From Tricholoma matsutake (taxonomy: Eukaryota > Basidiomycota > Agaricomycetes > Agaricales > Tricholomataceae): 64,000 nt of DNA. The position numbers and the translations under genes were made by a program. Where the stretch lies: the NCBI GenBank assembly GCA_026075535.2, contig AP026538.1, positions 2,108,001 to 2,172,000 on the forward strand, in the 5' to 3' direction. This document shows, piece after piece, positions 9,844-22,031 of this stretch. Numbering within the stretch: position 1 is the stretch's first letter; each line of letters opens with the position of its first letter. A model generated the notes under the pieces. It had not been told where the DNA came from. It saw nothing but the letters and a program-made list of their open reading frames with translations, and did not search any database.

Positions 9844-11130
9844 CATTCCCATGTCCATTCCTGATGGCGATGCCCTGGCCATCCTGTGGCTGTGGCTGCA
9901 TCTATGCCCATTGCATTTCAAGTGTTACTAATGTCTGTATTACAATCCCAATGCATGTCTATTGTAAGGTATAATAATCAGAGAAACCTGAGTGGACAGA
10001 GAAATGGGAGTGGCCAGGATATGGCAGCAGCCAGAGACACGACAGTGGCCTTTGTTCAATGGCATACATTGAAACAGATATACAAGGCCATTTCCATGTC
10101 CATCCCCATGTCTGTGGCCATCCCTGTAGCCATGTCTGTACCCATTGCATTTCAAATGTCTGTATTACATTCTTAATGCATGTCAATTGTAAGGTATAAT
10201 AATCAGACAAACAGGAGCAGACAGAGAAATGGGACCAGACATGAGAGTGGCCAGAGGCATGGGAGTGGCATAGTTTGATGGCATACATTGAAACAGATAT
10301 ACAATGCCATCCCCATGTCCATCCCCATGTCCGTGTCTGTGTCCGTGGCTGTGTCTGTGCCCATTGCAATTCAAATGTTACTAATGTCTGTATTACACTC
10401 CTAATGCATATTGATTGTAAGGTACAATAATAAGAGAAATGGGAGAGGCCAGAGAAATGGGAGCAGCACAGACACTGGAGCAGCCAGAGACATGGGAGCA
10501 GCTGTAGTTCGATGGCATACATCAAAACAGATATACAAGGCCATCCCCATGTCAGTGGCTGTGTCAGTGGCTGTGTCCATGGCCATGTCTGTGCCCATTG
10601 CATTTCAAATGTTACTAATGTCTGTATTACATTCCTAATGCATGTCTATAGTTAGTTCAACAGCATACATCAAAACAGATATACAAGGCCATCCCCATGT
10701 CCGTCCCCATGTCTGTGGCCATGTCTGTGTCTGTGTCCATGGCTGTGTCCATGGCTGTGTCCATGTCTGTGCCCATTGCAATTCAAATGTTACTAATGTC
10801 TGTATTACATTCCTAATGCATCCCCATGTCCGTCCCCATGTCTGTGGCCATGTCTGTGTCTGTGTCCATGGCTGTGTCCATGTCTGTGCCCATGTCTGTG
10901 CCCATTGCAATTCAAATGTTACTAATGTCTGTATTACATTCCTAATGCATCTCTAATGTAAGGTATAATAATCAGTGTACAATGTAGTCATTGGTTAACA
11001 TAGCATGTACATGGCGTGTCCATCCCCATATCCATCCCCATGTCCATATGTGTGCCTGTTGCATTTCAAATGTTACTAATGTCTGTATTACATTCCTAAT
11101 GCATGTCTATTGTAAGGTATAGTAATCAGT
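9844..11130. repeat. Tandem array of about 100-240-bp units
   Basis: A core containing GTTACTAATGTCTGTATTAC, followed by a TCCTAATGCAT-like and a TGTAAGGTATAATAATCAG-like stretch, recurs near 9930, 10160, 10375, 10615, 10785, 10915 and 11070. Units differ by insertion of CCATGTCTGTGTC-type 6-bp repeats and ACATACATTGAAACAGATATA stretches of varied length. Coding potential is absent. The array begins exactly at the end of the truncated MULE-like element. Confidence 0.75.
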
Positions 11131-12233
11131 GTACAGTGTAGTCATTGGTGAATATAGTATGTACATGACTTTATATAGTGAGTTCAACAGCGTCCATAGA
11201 AACTGTATCATTCAATACAATGTATGTGTTTGATAGGCCATATCATTCAATACAATGTACCTTATCTATGTGAGCTTATGGAATTTACTCCTCATGGTTG
11301 GATATGCTTGTAAAATGCAATTTATCATGCTGCATCTATCTGGTCCATGCAGAGCCTATTTGTTTTGCGGACATGGTATTCTTGGCTAACAAATGACACC
11401 AAAAACCCTTCATCTCAGGACCTATTTCCTAGCTCATTAAGCCACCAATTCAACTGTACACCCCCATCTTTGTGAGAAATTTTGTGGAACATGCTTTATG
11501 CTGCTCATCTGCATAAACAGAAGTCCCTAGCAACACAAATCTATCTACATTGGGCATCAAAAAGTCAAGCATAAGGTACACATTTGTATTCATCTTTGTT
11601 GCCTTTCAGTATTGACAAGTATTTGTAGACCAATGGACTGGCATGGGGAAAGTGGTGCTGCAAAGGCTGGTGGCCACATTGTTGTTAATTTTTACTGATC
11701 GAACAATAAATACATTATGACCCACTGTAAGTCTGGGCCCACAGACTCACGACATTACGACAAGTTAATTTATCTACACCACCATTCCACACTTCCATGG
11801 TGCCGGCACACCACACACATTGCCGACACAGCCACCGGCAATAGCACAGCCACCTATGGCGCATGAACAACTCACCAACACCAGATATACCAATGTCTGT
11901 GTTACAGTGAGTTATGGCCACCCTATGCCACCAACACACTCCCATGACACCGACACAGCCACACACATTGCCAACACAATCACCCTCACTGCCAGCACAG
12001 CCACCAGCAAATATGACAACAATACACTGGCAACATGCATCCTGGCAACGGCACCATACATCCTTATTACCCTTCTACCCACATCCAGCAGTGCTGATGT
12101 TATCCTATTGATGCTGTACCCTCCTATTATGTGACTATGCCTGATGTGGCCTTCCCAAATCACACACTATGCTTGATGCAGCCTTTTACTTACACGGTCA
12201 ATCTTTTTCTTATATATTACTTATTTTTTGTTC
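11131..12233. other. Intergenic, no gene recognised
   Basis: 11131-11800 shows nothing recognisable. At 11810-12060 there is a low-complexity stretch rich in CCAACAC/CAGCCAC repeats that opens long spurious reading frames on both strands. Confidence 0.5.
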
Positions 12234-12396
12234 CTTGACCTTCATTCCTACTTCCATGCAATGAAGGTATAGTAACTTCCTATTCTTTTATTTGCAGTAA
12301 CTTATGGTTCCTACTTCCATGCAATGAAGATAATTTGATCCTGTCTCTTAGTAAACCTAAGTCTAGTGTAGGCTGCCAAACTCAGCATCCTTCCAC
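12234..12396 (+). repeat. Putative 5' LTR portion of plus-strand Ty3 element
   Basis: About 160 bp ending ...CTCAGCATCCTTCCAC is repeated in direct orientation at 21451-21588 with small differences. The pair brackets the Ty3 coding region, which suggests LTR remnants. Clear TG...CA termini and a target duplication were not found, so the LTR call is an inference. Confidence 0.5.
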
Positions 12397-12736
12397 TGTT
12401 TTTTTTTTGACACTGACAATGTTCATCACCTACTGAACCAACCCTGTCTCAGCAACCTTCCACCCTCATCCCACTCCTCACCAGGAGCAAGAGAAGAAGT
12501 TTACAGGATTCTGGCCAACCAGCCAAATTTGAGACACTACCAACCACATGATGAAAGCGCCAGCACATCCACCGATCACCGCCACCATCACCACCAAACA
12601 CTGATACTGACTCATCCACCGACAAAAGTACACCAACCATCACAATTGACCATCCCAACTACTGGGCCACACCACCTGCTGCTTGAACCAACATGTTGCC
12701 CTCCACACAACCCCTCGCTGAAGTGAAGGTCACAAG

Positions 12737-15700
12737 ATGAAGGAATGCCCAATGCTCACCGCTGGCAAAATCACCCCTCTCATCATGCAACTGTGGGCCC
12801 TTACATGCAAATGCTACAAGAAGCATAAGCATGGTGGGAAGACAGATGATGAAATTGTCAGCTATGTCACTAAGGGCATGTTTGAACCTCACCTTGTGGC
12901 ATGGTACCAAGCTGACCAAACTCAGATTGATTCCCTCTCCCTGAATGGATACCTTGGTGAGCTCTCCCAACTCATCCTGGAGAAGAACTGGGCCCATGGC
13001 ATCCTCAAAACCATCCTCTCCTCATTGCAAGGTGACCAGGTCTTCATTGACTGGAAAATTGAGATTGTGAACCTGAATGCCATCCTCGCCACCTCTGCAC
13101 CGGCCAATGCCCTGACCAAGGCCAAACTCAAAAACCAACTCCAAACCAACCTCCACCCTGACTTGAGACTCAACATCAGTCTCAAGCCTGTCCTGGCCAC
13201 CAAAATTGCCCCCTGGGCCCTCAAGGTGAAGGAACATGATGACCGCATGCATGCAGAAGATGCATGCACCCAAAAACTCATTGATGCCTCCACCACTCCA
13301 TGTGCCACATGCTGTGGCAAGAAGAAAGACCTACTTTCTTGACTTGCTGACCCACCAGTGAAGGGAAACTCTCCCACCACCGGCCCCAGCAAAACAAAAC
13401 AGGTTGAGAAGAAGCACCTCCCTGCCCTCACACTTGAAGAATGGGCAATCCTCAAAAAACATGCTGGCTGCACACAATGCTGGAAATTGTATGCTGGCCA
13501 CAAGAACCCTGATTGTCCCATGAAGGCAGACAACACCTGGCCTAATGCCAAGACATATGTCACACTCATGGCACCGGCAGTGGCAACAACGGCGGCGGTG
13601 GAGGACAATGAAACTGACTCATATGTCCCTCCCCTTGCTGATGTCCCCTTTACTGTATCACACCTATTTCCTACCCTCTATGCCACTGGCCCCCTCATCA
13701 CCAAATTCCCCATTAAAATCTATCCACTGATGGACATTGGTTGCCCCTGTACAGTGATTAGCCTTGAACTCTGCGAGCATCTCCAATGTTATCCTCTCCC
13801 AACAAAGGAAAATAACATGTCATCATTGACCCAGCAGAAAATCAACTGTGAGGAGTATGTCAAATTAGAGCTGCAATCAGACCAGGGGATATGGAAATTG
13901 GGAGTCCACAGGATGAAAGTAAATAAGGGATTATCACTCCCCATTATATTAGGAATGCCATTTCTTTCATCAGAACAGATTGTGATTGATACCCATGAGC
14001 AAACTGCCATTGACAAATGCTCCAGTTTTGACCTCCTAAATCCACCCTCTCAAACACCCCTGGCCCCAGGGCAAACAATGGGTTACACCTCCACCAATGC
14101 TGAAGAAAATTTGGACTCCAAAACCACCTACACTGGAAAACTCTGGAGCACCAGCACTTGCTGGACACCTTCTCCCTGGACCCATCATGGCTGCTGTGCG
14201 AGACTACATTGAAGGCCTAGCATTCCAAGAACTCCTCAAAGAGAAAAATGCAAAAATGAAATTCACGCCTCCCACTTTGTCTCCCTGATAGCACTGAAGA
14301 TATCCCTGGCTACATGTTCCACCGCATCCAACTCAAAGACCCCACCAAGGTCAACAATGGCAAAGGATATGCAGCTCCCAAGAAATTCCAAGAACCTTGG
14401 AAGAGACTGCTGGATGACCACCTCAAGGCTGGCCACATTTGGCCATCCTCCTCAGAATTTGTCTCACCAGCATTCTGCATGCCAAAATAGATTGCCAGGG
14501 TACATGACTTAACAGTTGACCCTCAGTGGGTGAATGACTACTGAGCAGTCAACAGTAACACTGTACAAGACAACTTCCCCCTACCTCACATAGACAATAT
14601 ACTCGCCGACTGCAGGAAGGGAAAAGTATTTGGCAAGATGGACATGACAAGCTCCTTCTTCCAGACATGAGTACACCCTGATGACATTAACCTCACCACC
14701 GTAAGAATGCCGTGGGAACTTTATGAGTGGACCATCATGCCACAGGGTGGATGCAACACTCCAGCCACACATCAGCACTGGATGACTGATGCACTATGAG
14801 AACTCATCAGCAAGATTTGCCATGTGCACCTTGATGATATCATCATATGGTCACAAACTCTGGAGGAACACAAATGAAACTGCACTGCCATTCTTGAAGC
14901 CCTCCAAAAAGCCAGTATCTACTGCAATCAGGCAAAATCCAACCTCTTCACCACCGAATTATGTTTCCTCAGTCATATCATCTCGGGGACAGGTATCAAA
15001 CCTGACCCCCACAAAACTGACCGAATTGCATTGTGGCCACAACCAACCACTGCCACCAACATCAGGGGATTACTGGGACTCACCAGATACATTGCCACCT
15101 TCCTTCTGGCACTCACCGAATATACAAGTGTACTCACACTGCTAGGGCATGACTCGGGTAACCCCCGGGTATAATTTCATGTACCCATATGCATACCTAT
15201 AAACACCATACCCATTATGGTTACAGGTGCAGTTTTACCATGGGTATGGGGGGGTTTTGGTCAAAACTCATGGGTTTCAATGAGTATGACATTAATAATT
15301 TATTATAATTCTAAATATATCTAAATACAATGGGGAACCACCCCCAACTCATGATTGTGAGTGAAGGGGGGTGGTGGAGGTGATGTGGCAGCCATTGCAA
15401 GAGAAACAGACCAAGAACCACCCCCACCTTGCATTTGCAAGCGAGATGGGGTGGTAGTCATGATGTGGCAGCTGTTGCAAGAGAAACAGACCAAGAACCA
15501 CCCCCACCTTGTGTTTGTGAGTGAGAGGGGGTGGTAGTCATGATGTGGTGGTGCTCCCAAGTGAAACGAACCCAGAAAGGCCCCCGACTCACATTTGCGA
15601 GTGAGAGGGGGTGGTGGCAGTGATGCTGCAGCCATTGTCGACTAGAGGGGGCCATTGTTGATGAGAGGGGGCCATTGTCATCATTGTTGCATAGTAGAGA

Positions 15701-18160
15701 AAACACCCCCCACTCGCATTTAGAATGAGGGGGGCATATTGGTTGTAGTTGTCATCATTGTTGCCTAGTAGAAAAAACACCCCCCACTTGCATTTAGTAT
15801 GAGGGGGGGGCATGTCATTGTTGTCTAGTAGAAAAAACACCCCCCACTCACATTTAGAATGAGGGGGGCATGTTGGTAGTGGTTGTCATTGTTGTTGCCT
15901 AGTAGAAAAAACACCCCCCACTCATATTTAGAATGAGGGGGGCGTGTCATCATTGTCTAGTAGAAAAAACACCCCCCACTCGCATTTAGAATGAGGGGGG
16001 TGTGTTGGTAGCAGTTGTCATTGTTGTTGCCTAGTAGAAAAAACACCCTCCACTCACATTTAGAACGAGGGGGGCATGTCATCATTGCCTAGTAGAAAAA
16101 ACACCCCCCACTTGCATTTAGAACGAGGGGGGTGTCTTGGTAGCAGTTGTCATCATTGTTGAGCCATTGCTGTTGCTGTTGATGTTGATCAACAAAGTCA
16201 TTTGATAAAACATGTGACCATTGGACTGGTACCATGATACACATAACACCGTGGGTATGGGTATGGTTTTGCCTCAGGTACAGAAATCCAAACCCATACC
16301 CATACCCGAGCATACCCATAAGCAGAAACACACAGTGTTACCCATACCCAAGTCATGCCTTACACACTGCTCACCACCAAGGAATGTGACCCAGAATTCC
16401 CCCCATGGACTGCAGAACACCAGGCCACCTTTGAACACATCAAAGACCTGGTTCTCGGTGCCAACTGTCTCACCGTAATTAATTACGAAGACAAGGCATC
16501 AAACATCTATGTCACCACCAATGCCAGCGACCACTGCACTGGTGCCATGTTGAGTTTTGGTGCAACTTGGGAAACTGTGAGACCAGTCACCTATGACTCC
16601 TACCAACTCAACAACACTGAGAAGACCCTGTTCATGAGAAGGAACTCCTTGCCATCATCAACGCATTTAAGAAATCGAGATCCTACCTCCTTGGTGCCCA
16701 TTTCAAGGTCTTCACTGACCACCAAACACTCAAATACTTCCAATGACAGAAGGAGATGTTGAGACAAGAAATGAGATGGTCAATGTACATGGCCGATTTC
16801 GACTACAACATTACCTATATCTGTGGCAAAGAAAACACTGCCACAGATGCATGCCTCGCTGCCTGTGTGATCACCTACACATGCAATGCACTGGCTACAC
16901 ACACTGCTGGCATACTAAACATTGCTGCAGACCAGTCATTTCTCAATGCTATCATCACCGCCTATGAGACTGATTCCTTTGCCAAACAACTTAAGAAGGA
17001 TATCAACATGAGGAGCATCAAAGGGGCAACCCTCACCGATCAACTCCTCTATGTTGGCTGCCAACTTGTGATCCCACAAGATCTCAAGGCATGCAAACTA
17101 CTCTACAACCTTGCACATGATACCTTGGGTCATTTTGGCTTTGACAAAAGCTACAAATCCCTCCATGACTCTTATTACTGGCCAAACATGTGCCAGGACT
17201 TGGAAAATGCATACATCCCATCATGCAATGAGTGCCAGCAAAACAAAAACTGGACCACAAAACCCACTGGTCCCTTGCACCCACTACCAGTACCTGATGA
17301 CTGCTTCAACACCATCACCCTGGATTTCATTGGCCCACTACCAGAGGAGAATGGAAAGGACACCATCCTGACCATGACAGACCTCCTCAGTGCTGACATA
17401 CACATCGCCAGCATTCACTCCTCATACACCACTGCCCAGGTCACCATTGTGCTCTTTGATGAATGGTACTGTGAAAATGGCCTCATGCTACACCTCATCT
17501 CTGACAGAGATGCACATTTTACCACCGACCTTTGGACTGCACTCCACAAGCTCACCGGCGTTAAACTAAAAATGTCCACATCCTATCACCCCAAAACTGA
17601 TGGCAGCAGTGAATGGACAAACAAAACTGTGAACCAAGCCATTCGGTACCATGTTGACAACAACCAGAAGGGCTGGCTAGCTAAACTCCCCCATGTATGG
17701 TTTGCCATCATGAACACCATGAATGCATCCACCGGCTTCTCTGGTTTCCAACTCAAAACTGGCTGATCTCCATGCATCATCCTGCCTATTGTGCCCCTCA
17801 CTGAAAGCGCCACCACTGAGCAGATCACTGCACACAACATCATTACACATGTCCACCTCAATGTTCGGGAAGCACAGGACAACCTCCTTGCTGCCAAAAT
17901 TTGCCAGGCATATCATGCCAACAAGCACCAGGCACAGGAGGATGTATATGAGGTTGGCGACCTTGTCATGCTCTCCACCAAAAATTGCCACCATGATTAC
18001 AAACACACAAAGGCAAAACATGAGTTGCCAAATTCATGCCGCAACATGATGGCCTCTACATGGTCACACATACCTTCCCTGAACACTCTGAATACACTCT
18101 CAAACTTCCCAACAACCCCAACAAAGCCACTGGTCATGCCATTTGCCATGTCTCCCTGAA
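12737..18160 (+). pseudogene. Ty3/gypsy gag-pol, degenerate
   Basis: Order: gag (12737-13440, LTAGKITPLIMQLW, FIDWKIEIVNLN), zinc knuckle CTQCWKLYAGHKNPDC near 13470, protease (MDIGCPCTVI near 13730; DIG where DSG or DTG is usual), reverse transcriptase 14290-15134 with active-site motif HLDD, RNase H 16371-16860 (TNASDH), zinc HHCC region and integrase 16860-17766 (TLDFIGPL, ISDRDAHF, SYHPKTDGSSE). A degraded tail continues to about 18160. TGA codons break the frame at 13340, 14542, 14668, 14797, 14875 and 17764, each where arginine is expected; a TAG and frameshifts are also present. A hAT-like element (15143-16362) splits RT from RNase H; without it and one duplication the frame joins (TSVLTLL to TTKECDP). 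No functional protein is possible. Confidence 0.85.
15143..16362 (+). mobile_element. hAT-like non-autonomous element made of GC-clamp hairpins
   Basis: Terminal inverted repeats TAGGGCATGACTCGGGTA and, inverted from the right, TAAGGCATGACTTGGGTA. A perfect 8-bp duplication CACACTGC flanks it (15135-15142, 16363-16370). Duplication length and TAGGG start fit hAT. The interior has about eleven hairpins of the form CCCCCC-ACTCGCA-TTTAGAATGA-GGGGGG at 60-80-bp spacing (about 15338-16130) and no transposase. A GGGTATGGGTATGG stretch lies next to each end. Confidence 0.85.
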
Positions 18161-18184
18161 GGAGAGTGTAGCTCCAGCCTGGTA

Positions 18185-20863
18185 ATCACTGGCATCTGTT
18201 GTCACAAAGATACTGCAAGCGGGCATCAGAGCGAAGTCAATTGTTGTTAGGCACTCTATGCTGACAACTGCTTTCTTGATACCTTTGAATGCCCATTTAA
18301 TATTTATCTTCCCACTCTGGAGATGACTTGTTGCACTCTTTTAACATTAGTTCCATTAGCACTTGGGTGTGCTCAGTGATATGAGGCAAGAAAGATGAGA
18401 CGTATTGAATGAGACCTAGAAATTGTCAAACTTCCTTTGCTGTATGAGGCTGTGGCCAATTTGAGATATGTTCCATCTTACTTGAGTCTGCTTCAATACC
18501 CTGCACTGATAGTGGTGACCTAGAAAATCAATCTCCATTTGAAAGAGGTGAGTCTTATGTGGGTTGCAGTAGAGTCCTGCCACCCACAATGCCTCGAGGA
18601 TGGCACCACCTTGGGGATTATGAAGATGGGAGACGCGTTAGGGGAAGCAGAAGGCCTAATTTGCACCACATCCAAGTGTTGCTGAATAAGAGTTTAATCC
18701 TAGCTGTTACATCTCAGGGTAGTTTATCCATGTGAGGTAGTGGTTTGAACACGTCTATGAATTTGGCAATCATTTTATCCTCCATATCTTGTACCATTTG
18801 CTTAAATTCCAGTAACCCAATCTGGTTCTTTATCATGCCAGCCACATTCAATGACTTTACTTCCTCAGGAATCATCTTTCCTTCCCCCAAGCATTGTTTG
18901 CACACCTCCACCAATTCTTGCAGCATCAATTTCTTTTTTGTTTTAGTTTCTGCCGTTGTTATCTTTGGTGTCACCCAAGCTTTCTGTTTCTTAGTTACAA
19001 GGGGTTTCATTAAGTTGAAGGTATTCTCTTTATCAATTGCAGTTTGTGCAATTACAGCTTTAATGGTCCATGATGTCCATGCAGAATTTGGAGAAAAAGG
19101 CATGATTTTTACATATTCATGCAGTTCTGTTTTGGATGTGGCAGCATTATTCAAGGCGATGGAAATGGGCACTGGTTTGTGGAGACAGAAATGATGCAGT
19201 CCCAGCTTCTCCACCAACGAGTTGTCAATGAGGACGACATGTGCACTGGAGTCTAGCATGCTACTCACTGTAAGTGGTTCGTCAGCTCCTGGCCCTATTA
19301 AGGTGCATTCCCAGCATAGATGCAGCACGCTGAGAGGGCTCACCTCCTCATCAGTTTCTGAGCCGGAACCTAACACTGAAGATGGCATTACCGCTCCTGC
19401 CACACAAGAATCCTGGTCTTCCATTACTTCCTCTATTTGTGCTGAACTAGTCACTGCCCCCACTTGTTTGCTCCTGCTCGCGATGCTTGTTTGACATTTC
19501 TGGCTCAAAAGCACTTCTTCCATTATTCCTTTGTACTGAAGCCATCAGGGAAGTCATTAGGGCAATCCATCGCATGGTGATTTTGATAACCACAGTGACA
19601 TTTCAAGCACCCCTGATGTTTGAAGAGTAAGGTACGCTCATTTTCAGTCAGACAGGGAGGTTTTTGGGATGATGCATTGGAACCTGTGTTAGACAAAGAT
19701 GCAGTAGAACTTCATGGTTTGTAGCCACCAACAGTGTTAGTGTTTTGTGTGGGATTCACCAATGCTTGCCTCTTTGGTCCACACTGCAAGTCCTCAGCCA
19801 CTTCAAGGTAACACTTTGTGTCGTTCATGCATTCCTCTGCCAATTTTTGCACTTCGGTGATCCAACATGTCAACCTAGCTTTGTCTGTTTGTTCTGGGGT
19901 CCCTTTCATGACTTTATCCACAATCTCCTTCATGTTTCTGTTCTTGCAACAGCTCTGTAAATCGGCATCTAAAAGACTATCAAGCTGGAGCCAGAGATTT
20001 GACTCTGAGAAGTGGTATTCTGTGTTGTGCAAAATGATGTTTAAGTGCCGGATGTCATTTACCCAGGTAGGGAACAAATTGGACACTTTCAACTGCAAGC
20101 TTTGAATCTTTGCATGTAGTTCATCGTCCCAACCATCAGGCAGAAACTCCTTCTGCATCTCTTTCACAAAATCAGTGAATGACATCTCTGCAAGCTGGTC
20201 ACCATGCATGGCAACCCAATCTTGGGCTCGCATATCCTTCAGCCCAGGTAATATTGCAGCCATGCAATCCTCTAACAGTATCTTTTTATTCACCCTAAAA
20301 AAATCCATGCATGCCATTTCCCACTGATGCATTACCATTGGAGACACCACTCCTGGTGTTAGCAGTGGTATCCTCTTTGGTTCTGCATGGACACATTTGG
20401 CAGCCGAGTTTGGAGACATGTCACTGGTAGGTCTGCAGAATGAGTCATATGCATCTGAGGAAGAAGAATCTGAATGCAGAGAACTGGAGTTATCGTCGGA
20501 ACCCAAAGTATAGAGAGAACTATCTGAGTAATGGCTGGACACAGGCAGTGGCATATGTGGTTCTCTCAGTGCAGTAGCAGCTGTATGCGTGTCTAGTGGT
20601 ATATTAGGTACTTCTGTGGGTGTATGCGCATCTAAAGGCACTGCAGGCATTTGAGGGCATCCTCCATGATCGTCATCAACAGTTGGATTCTTCAATGATT
20701 CAGAACGTCTATCAGAATGTCTATCAGAAGGGGTCAGTGATGGGAGTGACAGTGACAACAGGCCCTCTGGGGCATTCAGCGCAGTGAGCACTTGCTTGCA
20801 CATTATCAGCAGTTTGGATGGTGAGGTCTTTCGACCTGATGAACAGCAGTACCAGCTCAGCAA
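18185..20863 (-). pseudogene. Second Ty3/gypsy gag-pol remnant, truncated in RT/RNase H
   Basis: Gag 20863-19712 (GVVSPMVMHQWEMACMDFF, EFLPDGWDDELHAKIQSLQ), zinc knuckle near 19590 (CLKCHCGYQNHHAMDC), protease region 19523-18714 (MLDSSAHVVLIDN where D-S/T-G is usual), then a jump: most of RT is missing and only its end remains (MEIDFLGHH near 18530), followed by the RNase H start VTTDASD at about 18190. The remnant abuts the tail of the plus-strand Ty3 element. It is closely related to the remnant at 54297-57526. The cause could be insertion into the plus element followed by deletion, or unequal recombination. Confidence 0.8.
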
Positions 20864-21039
20864 TCAAAAAGTTCAGCAAACCTCATTCAGCCTTGTTAAA
20901 AAAAGTGTAAGCATGCACTTGGTAGGAGCATGCACTTCACTGGGAATGTTGTTCAGATATAACAAGCAAAAGAGGTGGTTTTTTTTATAAGGAAAAGAGC
21001 TCTAGACTGAGTCTGATGATGATGGTAAGTGTTTTGAGA

Positions 21040-21375
21040 TAGTGTTGCCATGGCTCGAGCCATGTTTGGGAAATAAATTATGTAAAATCACTAAAATATT
21101 TGAGGAGCTAGATCCCATCAAAAGCCGAGGGGTCTCCTGCCAACTCTAAGTGATTGGAGAAGTGGTTCCTGAGATATTCCAGTGGCTTTGAAACAGCTTG
21201 GCTTGAGCCATTTCAAAGCCACCAGAATATGTCAGGAACTGCTTCTCTGATTGCTTAGAGTTGGCAGGAGACCCCTTGGCTTTTGATGGGATCTAGCTCC
21301 TCAAATATTTTAGTGATTTTACATAATTTATTTCCCAAGATAGCAAAAAACACGGCTCGAGCCATGGCAACACTA
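21040..21375. mobile_element. hAT-like foldback MITE (long palindrome)
   Basis: The whole 336 bp folds on itself; the ends are TAGTGTTGCCATGGCTCGAG and its inverse. A perfect 8-bp duplication TTTTGAGA is at 21032-21039 and 21376-21383. No coding capacity. Confidence 0.85.
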
Positions 21376-21450
21376 TTTTGAGATCATCATCCCTTCTGTG
21401 TGGCCAATGATGTAATCCAAGGCCAATGGTAAATAAGTAACAGCATTACA

Positions 21451-21588
21451 CTTAACCTTCATTCCTACTTCCATGCAACGAAGGTATAGTAACTTATGGT
21501 TCCTACTTCCATGAAACAAAGATAATTTGATCCTGTCTTTTAGTAAACCTAAGTCTAGCGTAGGCTGCCAAACTCAGCATTCTTCCAC
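21451..21588 (+). repeat. Putative 3' LTR portion of plus-strand Ty3 element
   Basis: Direct repeat of 12234-12396 lacking an internal stretch of about 25 bp. See that entry for the reasoning and its limits. Confidence 0.5.
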
Positions 21589-22031
21589 CCACCACATTTA
21601 TCAAACGGGCAATGCATATTGCAGTGGGCACAACCTTCTATATGTACTTGTCATTTGCCTATCAACATTTTCCTCTGTCATGCAGGATTGATGCAGTGAA
21701 GATCTCAAAAGTGATTTTTTATAGTTTTTGCTTGTACCCTTTATGCTGTGCTTACCCAACACCCCTTTATATAACTTCTTTCATCCTTTTGAACCATAAA
21801 CAGCTGACACAACTTCATACTTGTTGTGTCTGTACAGTGTACTACCACATACATATGGTTTTCCTAACAAAATCCTAAGGGCCCTATGGTTGTCTACTAT
21901 AGCTATGATATCTACAGGTTTGCTACCAAATACCTATGGAATCACTATGGCATCTATAACATCTATGATGTCTACAAGCATTTCCAGAGTTTGCTGATGA
22001 AGGCATGGAGAGAATCCAATGGTGTTGTGGT

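Noticed and set aside
10642..10956. His/Val/Cys-rich frame in the tandem array
   Set aside because: Produced by CCATGTCTGTGTC repeats; the frame follows the repeat, not a gene.
11820..12134. Plus-strand frame rich in Thr and His
   Set aside because: Low-complexity CCAACACAGCC repeats open frames on both strands.
13340..13342. TGA recoded as an amino acid
   Set aside because: TAG, TAA and frameshifts occur in the same elements, and all TGA codons fit CGA deamination; kept only as an alternative.
15589..16331. CRISPR-like array because of regular spacing
   Set aside because: Units are hairpins of a hAT-like element with 8-bp flanks in a fungal genome; spacers are themselves similar to each other and no cas genes exist.
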